A stretch of 64,000 bases of DNA from Owenia fusiformis (taxonomy: Eukaryota > Annelida > Polychaeta > Sabellida > Oweniidae), in NCBI GenBank assembly GCA_903813345.2, contig CAIIXF020000004.1:18771513-18835512 (forward strand), in the 5' to 3' direction. Numbering within the stretch: the first letter of the stretch is position 1; each line of letters opens with the position of its first letter. The position numbers and the translations under genes are program-made. The notes beneath the pieces are model-generated. The model was not told the DNA's origin. It saw nothing but the letters and a program-made list of their open reading frames with translations, and did no database searches. Below are positions 1 through 12,200 of this stretch, one piece after another.

Positions 1-418
1 GGATAAATTGCTCTGAATTTTTTGATATTGAGAATGAGAACCCTCACCAACCGTTTGTACATTTTGTTTATTTACAGGCTGTGGCAAATTGATAGGAGTG
101 AAATGTGGCGGTTACACTTCAAAAACTTAAGCGCAAACGATGCATTATATCCAAAAAACAAATGATGAAAAATACAGATCTTAAACTGATTATGGATATT
201 GAAGTTTGAAGGACTGTAGAGGGAGACAGTGACGATATATGACAAAGTTATGAACTGAGAAATGATGAATCCTCAACTTGATATAATCTGATTGAAGTCT
301 GTGATTCATCCCGTTCTAACTGCCATATCTACAAAATTGATCTTCAAATAATTTCACTTTCATATTTTCAGAATAAATTAATAATGAAAGGGAATTTGTG
401 ATATTAACTTTTAAAATA

Positions 419-888
419 CTGTAGATTGGGTTAATTTGGCGCTACTTAATTTGGCGATTTTGCCATTTTTGGCATATTGGCGGCTATTTAATTTGGCGGA
501 TATGCAAGAAAATTAACTTACGCACTGTTTGCGAATTACCATGTAAATGGATAAGTTTGGCTATGTCCATTTTTCTTTTGAGGACCACTGGCGATCATCC
601 TTTACATTTTGCACCTCGATCGATGCTGCTACTATACCACGCTTTTCCTTTCTAGTTTTTCCCTGAATATTAATGAGTGACTGACCAGGTATGAGCCAAA
701 TTATGAGAGACATTTTTCATATTTTTGAAAGAAACTAAACCGGAAGTGACCTAAATACACTGGAGGAAATACTCTAGATAATTCCTGGGGATTCATTTTA
801 AATTTTGGCAAAGATTTATATTGGCGAATTTTTCAATTTCGCCAAATTCGCCAAATTAAAGCGGGCGCCAAATTAACCCAATCTACAG
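419..888. mobile_element. MITE with TA target duplication (Tc1/mariner-like)
   Basis: Ends are inverted copies of CTGTAGATTGGGTTAATTTG (continuing GCGC), each flanked by TA (417-418, 889-890). Subterminal TTTGGCG motifs recur on both strands. 470 bp, no transposase frame. Confidence 0.85.
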
Positions 889-1115
889 TAACAGTTGATT
901 CTACTGTATACAAATAGAAAAAACGATACTTTTAGTTTGAATAAATATATTTAAATATAATATCATTGAAATATTTCTTTTGTTTAGCAATCCATTTTAA
1001 TGCATTGCACGATAGAATCATACAGATTACAGTCCTCTTATAGCACATCCACATGACATTTAGTTAGCTGAAAGACTATTATATCATGAGTTCATGATTT
1101 TACTGTATACAAGTA

Positions 1116-2220
1116 CAGGGTGACCAAAAAACATGTTACTCTAAGTAAATGTGTATTGTTCAATTCATGAAACAATGATGTACTACATAGCATCATCGAC
1201 TTTGAAATTTAGAGATATGTTTTTTAAAAACTTATACGTATACTTATACTTATAAACCCAATAAACAAGGTGTTTCATAATTTCCTAATTCGTCGGGAAA
1301 TATCTTCTAGGACGGTAATAAAAAGGGCCAATGGCATACCATCCGTACCCCCTTGATGTAAAGCATGTTTAGTTGTGTCATATGTGTTTTCTAGAATCAA
1401 ATAGGCTGATATAGCACACAGGTTTTACAGATTTATCTACTCTCAAATATATTTTTTGTAGATGATCGTTTTGAATCACCTTGTAAAAATAACGAAGGGA
1501 GAATTAGTTCAGCTAATGAATGAGTCGAGCTGTTTGATTGGATACTATGCCTATTCAGCCGATTAATTTTAATAAGCCATTCTGGTCAGTAGGTCCACAC
1601 ATATACTATGCGGAGATCCAACTCTGTAAGTTTATAATCTGCGTATAAAGGCCCTTTTATACGTAAAAACTTAAAATTGACCTTATAATTTCATGAGAAC
1701 TTTGAAATGATCGACTCGTTCGTGTAGTGATTCACTTTAAAGGGTCTTGTTTATCGTACACTACAAGGACCCGTCAACTAGCGTTTAGTTTATCGTGTTC
1801 ATAATTGACACTAGCAAAGGACATTGTATTCGCAGTCCCTAGTTGATGATGGAGCTTGACTATATCGGGAATAGTTATGCCCCACTTGGTACAGATTATG
1901 AAAATCAATTTGAATTGATTTTAGTTCGACAAGACCCTTTAAACTATAAGTATACGTATACGTTTTTGAAACAACTTATAACGAAAATTCTTTAATATTT
2001 GGAAAAATACTTTGTTAAAATCCCAATCTCAGAAAATTGCATTTATGAACATTTTGGACCTGAGAGCACACCTGGATGGAAATGTGATTACTCTCAAAAT
2101 CATAGATGCAATACAACACTGATTTCTCCATTGAACATGATCTAACATAAAAAGTTGTAAAGATTCCAGCATATTTGAGTTATTCCATAAAAGAGGGTAA
2201 CGCTTTTTATGGTCACCCTG
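1116..2220. mobile_element. Non-autonomous mariner-like element, 1.1 kb
   Basis: Terminal inverted repeat CAGGGTGACCA with TA on both sides (1114-1115, 2221-2222). A second inverted pair of TATACGTATA-rich sequence lies inside (about 1220-1255 and 1940-1970). No transposase-like frame is readable. Confidence 0.75.
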
Positions 2221-2534
2221 TACAAGAAACAATACTCAATACTATTGTTAGTTTGAATAAGTGAGTGGTCCCCATAGTGAGATTTCAAAATGCTCTTAAG
2301 GTAGACCCAAGTATTGTGTCCTTGATCTTGGAGATAACAATGAATTGATTGCCCAGGTATAAATAACAAAAAATATTTTTATATCTATTTTCAATTCATT
2401 TATTTAAATTAAATATTTTAATCCAAATGATTGTGTTCTAGCCCTACAATCCTCTTATTCAATTTAAAATGAGGATATTTCATTGAACTATCCAACATGA
2501 GCCAAAAATAATGCCGTTCAGTTCTGGAGATAAT

Positions 2535-3667
2535 GGAGAGGTTAAGCTTTGCATATATAATCGAAACTGAACCTGTACGTATCACTCGACCATATACAAA
2601 TTCATGTAGCCTTCTCATATAAATAGCCGTTCAAATCCAGTGTTTGTTTAGACTACACCATAGCGTGTAATGATTCTATAGTATGTCATTGATGCGGTTT
2701 TATAGCTGGTTTTCTAATACATATTTTAAACGAGCTTGTTTCGTAAGATTTTTGGCGCTAAATCATGCATGACATACATCATCGTGTTCAGCAAGAATTC
2801 AACTGTGCATCGAAATCAAAATTGACAGCATAGTGTTCAATAGACACGAGTAAAATGGTTCCTGTTGACCCAACGTCAAATTTCAAATCTCCCGTTCTAA
2901 ACCCGAAACTCTGAAGCTGAGAGTATCTGAAGTAGACTAAGCGCGCATAAAACTATGAGCGCTCGATACATTCCTTTGTTAATTTTTGTACTTTGCGTTC
3001 ACGGTTACGTTGTGAAAAACATTGTTAGCTTAACCCTAGAAGCCCTAAGGTAAAAATAGTCACACGAACACCCCCCTTGTAACTTTTTTATTAGTAGAGC
3101 TAGGATGTTCAAACTTTTTCCACATATACTTCATTCAATTATCTAGAACTTGGTGTAATTACTTTAACAACTACAATGATGAAAGATTGCGTAATTTTAT
3201 TCTCAAGACAACACGTATGGTAGAATTAGTGCTAGCCTTTTTCTAATTTTGTCTATTGGAGCTGATGATTACATCATAATAGATTAATAACAAATTAGTA
3301 AAGCTAGGATGTTCAAACTTTCCCAAAATATACTTCATTCAATTATCTACAATTTGGTGTAATTACTTTAACAACTATGATCATGAAAGAATGTGTAATC
3401 TTATTCTAAAGATAGCATGTATGGTAGAAATAGTGCTAGTCTTTTCCGATTTTGTCTATTGCAGCTGATGATTACATCATAATAAATCAATTACCCTATG
3501 TACAATTTTGCTGATTTTTTTCAGAAAACATTTGTTATATCTGTAGCTTCAGCTACTGAAAATTTGAAGACCTTACCATATGGCAGTAAAAAGTTATGGG
3601 GAAAAAACTTAACAGGGGGGGGGGGTCATTTTGACCCCCCCTTAGGGCTTCTAGGGTTAACCTCTCC
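2535..3667. mobile_element. MITE of the GAGAGGTTAAGCT family, interrupted by a piggyBac-like element
   Basis: Left end GGAGAGGTTAAGCT at 2535. The right end is its inverse once the TTAA-flanked insertion 3034-3660 is removed: TTAGC|TTAA|CCTCTCC. Net length is about 506 bp. Confidence 0.7.
3034..3656. mobile_element. piggyBac-like MITE in TTAA
   Basis: Ends are CCCTAGAAGCCCTAAGG and its inverse, flanked by TTAA at 3030-3033 and 3657-3660. The CCCTAGAA start resembles known piggyBac ends. An internal 204-bp unit is repeated (3099-3302, 3303-3490), and C- and G-homopolymers lie near the ends. Confidence 0.8.
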
Positions 3668-3728
3668 AATACTTACAATTTCCTAAATGCCTATACCTCA
3701 TCTGGGCAATCAAAAAAGGAAATGAATA

Positions 3729-4046
3729 GAGAGGTTAAGCTGCCAAAATGTGATTGGAAAGATTAAGAAGTTGCATACATATATTTTTGTACCACTCCAA
3801 TACCTACATAGGAAATATGGGAGACATATTTTAGCTCCAAATATTTTATTTTACAAACTTCTTTAAAAATGTATTTGAAAACCAGCTATATATTTGCCAA
3901 CGGCTTTCCCTATATTCAAAAATCATCCCTTATGTCATTAGCACATGTCATCCTAAACACAAATACTGAAGTGAACACTGAACAGATATTCAAGTGATTC
4001 AACAATATGCATTTTGGTATTGGTTTATGTGCAAGCTTAACCTCTC
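3729..4046. mobile_element. MITE of the GAGAGGTTAAGCT family
   Basis: 13-bp terminal inverted repeat GAGAGGTTAAGCT with TA at 3727-3728 and 4047-4048. 318 bp, noncoding. Second family member within 1.5 kb. Confidence 0.78.
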
Positions 4047-4649
4047 TAGTACCTTACTATTCCATATGTAAGGTCTCGGCCATAGTGCTATTGAGAATTA
4101 ACATTTGTGTGTTATTTTTATTAGCACTCTCAAACTGAGTAAGACTTGTAACTCTTCTTTTATTTATATATACATTACATTGAAATATTAGTCAGTATAG
4201 TATACAATATTTTGTAACTGTCACCTCCAAGCCTTGGAGGAAGGGGTTGGTGACTAACACTTGGCATCCAACATTTGTTACATTTTATAACAATTTTCAG
4301 TAATCTTAAAAGCCACATTGATTTAATACATTAAGACATGTTTCCTATTGGCAACATACAGAAAGGGTCTGTATGACATGAAACACTCTGTAACAGTCTT
4401 ATGACACTCACAATGGAGAAGTTCAGGTTAGATTGCTTTCAAATACATATACAGAGGATCTTTAAAGACGTTACAAAGGTGTTAAGGTGGCAACAAAGTA
4501 CCAGTATATTAACCATTTTCTGTTATCATGACTCTGATTTATGAAACATTTGTAATGTAAGTGAGAACTTTCAAATACTGCACACCCATGTGTGCCCATT
4601 GACATGATAATAGACAAAAGAAAATAAACTAAATAATTAAGACATTACA

Positions 4650-5213
4650 CAGCGCTTGCATTAGGTTAGAAAATTTGTGAGTCCCAAGGATGCAATTTTT
4701 TTTAAAAAAAGTGTGTCCTTTGAAAAAAAAAGTGTGTCCCCTATTTCTAGCCTGTTTTGAGATATAACTTTATTTTAAAAGCATTTTTTACCAAAACACC
4801 TTTCAGTTTTTGATTTCTTGCCGCGAATTTAAAACGGAAGTAAACGTTAAGTACGGACTGAATAAATGCATGTTTGTTCATTCGACAATGAATACATTTT
4901 ATTTCATGTATAACCTAATATTTGTTTCTGAATAGGAAAAACTGTGGCATGTCATGGTTTCAAAAATAAAAGTCGAAAAAATTCGAGAGAATCATGATTA
5001 TTTGTAAATATTCAACATGTTGAGCCTTATTTACGATTCAAATAAAGGTGAGAGATCATAATTATTTGTTTTTGTTAGGTATTGTGTAAACACATTGTAG
5101 TATTGACCTAAATAAAATTTGCGTCCAAAAAACGGAAATATTTTCAATTTTTGCGTCCTTCAAATTATTTTTGAGTCCTTAACATGTACGGGACGCCGTT
5201 AATGCAAGCCCTG
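4650..5213. mobile_element. hAT-like MITE
   Basis: Ends CAGCGCTTGCATTA and (inverse) CAGGGCTTGCATTA, with CATTACA repeated flush on both sides (4643-4649, 5214-5220). Inner inverted similarity continues with GAGTCC and AAGGATGCAA/AAGGACGCAA. Confidence 0.7.
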
Positions 5214-5220
5214 CATTACA

Positions 5221-5858
5221 GCTCCAAATCTGCCTTAGTTTAGCAAAAACATAATTGCAATCATGCACATACCAGAAACTAAATAAATCCACAATGCACC
5301 AATCTGAATATTGTCTTGCACATTGTATTACATCACATTGTGTTACATGTACAATACTTACAATGTAAGAGGTCTACAATATAGTTACACATTAAACAAA
5401 GCCATTAAATAGTATAACTAGGTTCAATTTATGGATCAATTATATAGAGAGATTCCAAACGTCATTTTTGGCCAACATTAATAATGCATAGACCAGATGT
5501 ATGTATGTAATGTAATTAATGTACAGTAAGACATTATTATGTGCAGCCAGTACAATGAATTCGCAGCTTTATGGCAATCATGGAAAATTAGTTTTTTATG
5601 TTGGTCATTCACTTATCTATACTTTTATCATTCAAATCAATTATTTGTTTCCATACACTTGTAGAAGAATGGTTTATTGCACCATATAAATCAAGTTCAT
5701 TCAAATCATATAACTGTATGGCACGTATGTAGTGAGAGTTGTAATTAAACACTGAGAATAACATCCAAATTAAGTACACAAAATACCAATTGATAATGTA
5801 GATCCACTTATACAATTTACCTCATGCAAAACCTCTCTAGTTACAAAGGAGAAACTCC
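5221..5858. other. 3' flank of gene A
   Basis: AT-rich; probably 3' untranslated and intergenic sequence. No AATAAA signal on the minus strand could be placed with confidence. Confidence 0.4.
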
Positions 5859-6247
5859 CTATACTTTGGTCTCAGAAAATTGAGAGCATCTAGACACATC
5901 TAAATCAGAGTTTTTGGAATTGTCCTCCAATTCTCCTCGTTCTGGCGTCATTTTTTCCCGCCGTGCTTCTAATCGGCTCCGTAACTCAACATTGAGTCCA
6001 TATTCATCTGCACTGTTGTCATGGCGACCCTCAGTGAGATTCTCACAGTGGTAGACCATCTTTACATTAATATGCTGCTTAAGTTTTAGAAAGTAGAATG
6101 TGACAGTCCCCACAAGATGGAATATGATGACACAACATAGCACTACTAGGAAGAGACAGGCTGTCTTAAACACTATGGTCCTTGCAGCATCCACACAGGG
6201 TTGGAAATCACTCTTTAATTCATTGCTATGTTCTATATGATTGAACC
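5859..6247 (-). CDS. Gene A last exon: TM5 and cytoplasmic tail
   Basis: Starts GFNHIEHSNELKSDF after TTGCAG. TM5 is near VFKTACLFLVVLCCVIIFHL. A charged, Ser-rich tail of about 75 residues ends CSQFSETKV before TAA. No PDZ or kinase motif can be asserted. Confidence 0.9.
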
Positions 6248-9200
6248 CTGCAAGTAGAGTGAAATATTAAGGCTAATCGGGGATTTGTTATCATTTATTT
6301 AAGACACTGAATGATATGGCATCACTGATACCATAATGTGGAACATTCTTGAGAATTGAGATCTATAATGAAGTGTTCTACTTAGAATGTGTTCCACTTA
6401 CAGGGGCTGTGGATTCAGGGATTTTAATTTCGTTTTATATTTTTAGGATTACAACATGAGAGTTATTTATGTAACTTGATTTATTCTCAAGCTATTCTAT
6501 ATCTTTTACTGAGAACGCAATCTCCATTGTTATAAATTACAACTTACCTGTAAAAAAGTGTGGTGTGATTGGCATGAAGTTGCATGGCAACAGAGTAAGC
6601 TCTAGTCTCTTATTGGCTGGTGATAGGTCACATGACTGGCCAGGATTGATTTTGCTGCTGATGGAGCAAGTCTCCACAATATACTTTTGAAAATCTAAAC
6701 GCTGGAAAATAAAACAGTTAAGTGCTTATGATGATTCCTTTGCACGTCTTATGTATGAAACAGTCTTCATCTAAAATTGGGAAATTAGATTTTACTATGA
6801 ATGTATTTCTGTATTGAAGATATTTTACCCATTATGTTCCAATATAACTTATCATTATATCACAAGTATGCTATTATCATCTACTTGTCTGTCCATCCAT
6901 TGGGGACAAAATTTTTGTTCAGATAGTTTCAGTTACTGGACACTAAAACAACTTGTTTTTTTCCAATACAAAAAATAGTAAACCATGTTCAAGTTTGCCA
7001 AATTAACTTTTTCTGCTCTGGTGTGTGTCTGAAAATATAATAAAGTATCTCATTGTTACTTACCTGGAAATGATTAAACTGAAGCATGACCCTATTTAAT
7101 GTATACAACTCCTGGAACATGTTGTATGTAAATGTCTCCATGGCAACAGTGTTTAAATAATTTGCATATTGTGCAATATATGAGTTTGTTGCATTGAGGG
7201 CAATCTTTAGATCAGCAGTATAAGCATCTGTTATTCCATAACTACCAATCATTGTCATGGTTACAACATAATCTGTTGCTACAACTACCAAATAAATACA
7301 TAATCCTGCAATGCACAGCAATGCAAATTTTGGCAATGCATCGGATTGCAATATCCTTTTTACAATCCCAAATAGGGATTTATTTTTATATAAAGTGCAA
7401 CCTGTTGTCTGGTTCTTGTAATGTTGTTCCTGGTTGTGTGATCCCCTGTTGCCCCTTGCAACTGAATGAGGATTCTGGGTATTATTTATGAGCATGCTCC
7501 GCTTACTATCCATTGTACTATCCTCTACACCTATATCTGATAGAGTTGTGTCATCATGTGGTTTATGGAGTTTGTTTTCAGTAATTGTAATCCGACCTTC
7601 ACTCGGAGTGACCTTCACCTTCTCTGGTATCCCATGTTGCATCTGGTGCACATATTTATACATCCGTGAAAATCTGTAGACCAATAGAAGAACATCTAAT
7701 ACCAGGAACACATACTGGATATACGTTAAATCTAAATTGAAATGGAAGAAATTATCGAGTTGCATGAAATCATTGGAAGCTTGTAATGGCGTATCTTCTG
7801 GTGAATATTCCTCATCTGTTCCATCTTCATCCCCCTGGAATGACTCAAAGTCTACACTTGGATGCAGTAGTTGGTTGCCATAGAAACGATGTGTGTCCAG
7901 TGTTTCCATGTCAACAGATTGTGCATCAAAGAACTCTATGCTGGATTTAAGACTAGGGTTAGATATTGTGTTAACTGTGGGGTAATCCTGCTGGAACCTG
8001 AAAGGAAATGAATATTCTAATAATATTTGTACAATATTTGGAATATTTTTAAATTAAGGTAGTGCACACTTGCAAAGTTGAAAAGTATTTTGGAGAAACA
8101 TCAACAGCTCAATCCCATTCAATCAAAATATTTGGATATTGATCTATGTGTTCTATCATACTTTGTAAATGTCCAAAGTAAAATTTGCAAAATATCAACC
8201 AGGGCAATTTGTTTCTATGGATTTTGTCCTAATATATTTGTGTATGACAGACTTTAATTATTAATTATTAAACCTTTCTCAGCCTTTTGAGATGCTCTGC
8301 TTGTATACATCACTTTAACCATTTATAAAGTATTGATTAGTGAACTTTGTGTGAATCTTGCTTGATCCTTACCTTAGATTGAACTCAGTCTGGTGATTCA
8401 TAATATCCTCAGCTATACCTTCATCAAGAAATTCCATCCAGTCAGTATAATTGTACCACCAGATGGCATCATCATTGAATACTCGCCATGTTGTTTTTGT
8501 AATATTATAATATCGCCTTGGAAAATCCAACCAAGATGTTTTATATATTTTTTCCATGAAAGCACGGAATGCTATAAAAACAGGGTCAAAATTCTCAATA
8601 ATACTTTTATTATACCCTGTCATATAGTCAGCTAAGTCCATATCATATTTTTTCAAGCCAAAGTTGATAAGTTTCTCCATGTATGCAGACACAGATTTTG
8701 AATCATTGGATAATAGCTGGTGATTCTCACTGATGAAGTTCTTCATTGCGACATTGATATGTTCAGTTAGATTCTGCACATAGTTGTTACATCCAGTGAA
8801 CATATTATGCGCAAGCATTTCTTGACGATCAATTTCATTTCCTTTGTAGAGGTTAATCTCTGTTGCAATTTTACGACTTTTCTCATGGTTATTAAACTGC
8901 TTCTTCTGAAGTTGCTCAAGACTATGTTTGTCGGTTCGCACTGTTAGCAGTAGGATTGCACTCAGGGCTGTGAACGTAAATAGGAACGAGTAAAGAATTT
9001 GGATGAAAACGTACAAAGTAATAATTGTGGCTCGTTTTTTATTTCTTTTTGTTCCAGATTCACTGAAATCAACCTCATCTTTCTCTTCATTCTCATTGGC
9101 TGCACGGAATTCAAACAAAGGCTTCGATTGCTGATTGGCCACTGCACATTGAATACATAGATATATCACTAGGAGAGTCACTAAAACAAATGATGTTGCT

Positions 9201-12200
9201 ATAGTAATCATGATTGCAGCGCTCCAAGGTGGTCGAACATTCACTTCCTCTTTGGTGTCAATAGAGATTCCAGGATATACATGGCCATCACGGAAGTGTA
9301 CAGATGTCAGAAATATACTGTATGTCTTCACAGGGTCTGTTAATTGAATCTCAAACAGTTTATCCATGCGAATAGGAGTAAATGGTACTGTGATGTGAAG
9401 TGTAAAGTCTGCTGGGCAATCAATAATAACATCATACTTGAGTAATTCAATGATGTAATTACCATCATTGACAACAACTCCTAGGTAGCCAGGGCAACCA
9501 GACATTTCACCTGAAATAAAGAAAAACAAACGTCCAATACAATTATTTCTTTATCAATAATGGGGAAATGAGATGGACCAGTGTGAAATGTGATCATGGT
9601 TAAGATTGAACAGTTCATATGACAATTTATAATGAATATTTCATTTGACAAACTCAGACTCAGTCATCTTTAACCTCTTAAAGGCCCACTATACTTAATT
9701 TCAAAGAAAAAAGAAAAAAAATCATTGAAACATGTTACTCACACACTCAAATATGAAACAAAGTTTGATTTGCTCTAATATTTGACCAAGAAAAACAACT
9801 TTGCCATCTTTCAATGAAATTGACAAAAACTTGATATATAAAGCTTGACAGATTGAAAATATTTTTTGATAATTTATTGTAAGCTTTGATGTGATCCGCT
9901 TGAGCTGTTGTTGGTGTCAAATGAAAGATAATATTCTTATCAATACACTGGACATACTTTGAAATTTAAATGTAAGTCTTAATTTTGCCCAAAAATGTTA
10001 AAAATTCGCAAAGTGGGCCTTTAAGATACAACAATCTTTTCATCCTAAAAAGATGGAATTACTTGTGATATTACTTAAGGTGTTTATAAACATCAGCAAT
10101 GCAACATAAACAATATTGGTATGAGTATCAACACTTCTAACACATTTTACTCAGTTTTGTCATAAAAGTGGTGAAAATATTATATCTTGCAGTTACATGA
10201 GAAAAAAACTTTGTTTCATTTGAACCTTTGCAAAATCATCCAATCTTGATAAGATTTGATTTATAAAAGATGACAAGATGGAGAACATACAATAATGGAC
10301 TAAATTGCCAATACACTCATTGAGGAACCACTTCATCATTCATGAAAGCAGGAATTGCAATATGTTCAGGATTCAAGATTCCAACCCACCTTCAATGGTG
10401 ATCTTCCATACACCCTTCTCCTCATCCCTGGCCAAGTCAGAGTGCAATTGATCATCAGTGAACAACCAGGGGCCTGGCTTGTTTTTAAAGTAGTGCCACA
10501 AGACTGAAGCATTCTCTGGAAATACAACGAGCATTATTGCTCAAGTCAGAGTGCAATTGATCATCAGTGAACAACCAAGGGCCTGGCTTGTTTTTAAAGT
10601 AGTGCCACAAGACTGAAGCATTCTCTGGAAATACAACGAGCATTATTGCTCAAGTCAGAGTGCAATTGATCATCAGTGAACAACCAAGGGCCTGGCTTGT
10701 TTTTAAAGTAGTGCCACAAGACTGATTGAGTAATATAATGAGGAGATGCAAGAATGTCAGGAGTCAGGAACTACAGAGAAGTGGATGTAGATGTTGATTA
10801 AGTCAACATTTTTCAGAAGTGATTCTTGTCTGCCCCTATAACATGGGAAGTGTAACACTTCCTTCTTAAATTCTGTAGCCTATATTTTGATATAGAGAAT
10901 ATAAGAGAGGGGATGACTTACTCCCCCGATGCCCTAAAACGATCAAAGTCATAAAAATGCTATATGTGAATGGTACATGACAGCATGTGTGTTCAAAGTA
11001 TTTTACCTTGTAGAATATATATATATATATTTCTAACTACCAGAAAAGTGCTTTTATGAAACTTAACAGTATATCAGAACATTATACTCATCAAACATAC
11101 ATACATGTAGCTGAATACAACCATGAAAGATTTGAATCCTTTCCCAATCATTCCAGGAAAATTCTTTATGACAATATATGGTTTTAACAAGTAAATGATA
11201 TTGCCCTTATGTTTTCTTTTATGAACTTTACAATAGATTTGATACATATACTCTTTTAACAGCTGACATGCTTGAAAACATCTATGAAATTCACACATTC
11301 TGTTAGTAAATCACATGCCTAGAAAACACATTCTGAATGTAAAATAATAGAAATTAGTGAATATAAGGCCACACAGAAAGAAACATTCCCAAAAATGGGA
11401 CAAACATATAAAAAGAATATACTGTACCAAAATATTAAGTAAAAATGTTTGTTTATAATAACCTTATATATGTTACCTAAGTCACAGTGGGGCAATTCTT
11501 ATATTCATTGTAACATTTATCGTAAATTCTGTCATCTTCACAACTTTAAGATGGTAGAAGAGGTAAGTTTTTATATTTTGCTTTCTGTCACTTGGTCAGT
11601 TTGATGATAATCTAATTAATTCATAACTGCCCAAATCTCTGGATTTATTTTAATATCGGAACTTTCATGATAAACATACAAATTACTGCCTTGCTACAGT
11701 ATATAAGCAACAACTCATAGATTGGGGCTGTGAGGGATTTACAAGATTATTATCTTTACTACCGATTGACCAAGAAACTGATAGGATTTGCAAAAGTGTT
11801 TCTTTTTCCACCATTTTGGAAAATGTTATGAAGAATATCATATATATCTTTATAATCATTACCCCACCTTGAATGAGAGAAAGCATGAAACTGCAAGAAT
11901 TAAGCACAAAGAATATATAAGTAGTGAACTCAATAAAGTTCTGGGATTTGCAAATATACTCAAGAGTGAACACCTTCCCTGAAAAATGAACATTTGAAAT
12001 CCAAAGATCCTAACACTTGCCAGAATATGAGCTTCTTGGAAACATTTAAATTATGAGAACACTTTTAATATAAAAAATATGGTGTGTTAAAAGTTTGACC
12101 TTCAAACATGAACACTTTGAAATCAAATTTGAAGATATGACCTTGATATGTGAACCATTTGAAATACACACATTATGACATTATATCTGAAATTGAAATG

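Noticed and set aside
3498-3686. Short plus-strand frame
   Set aside because: It crosses the right end of the piggyBac-like MITE and has no splice or domain support.
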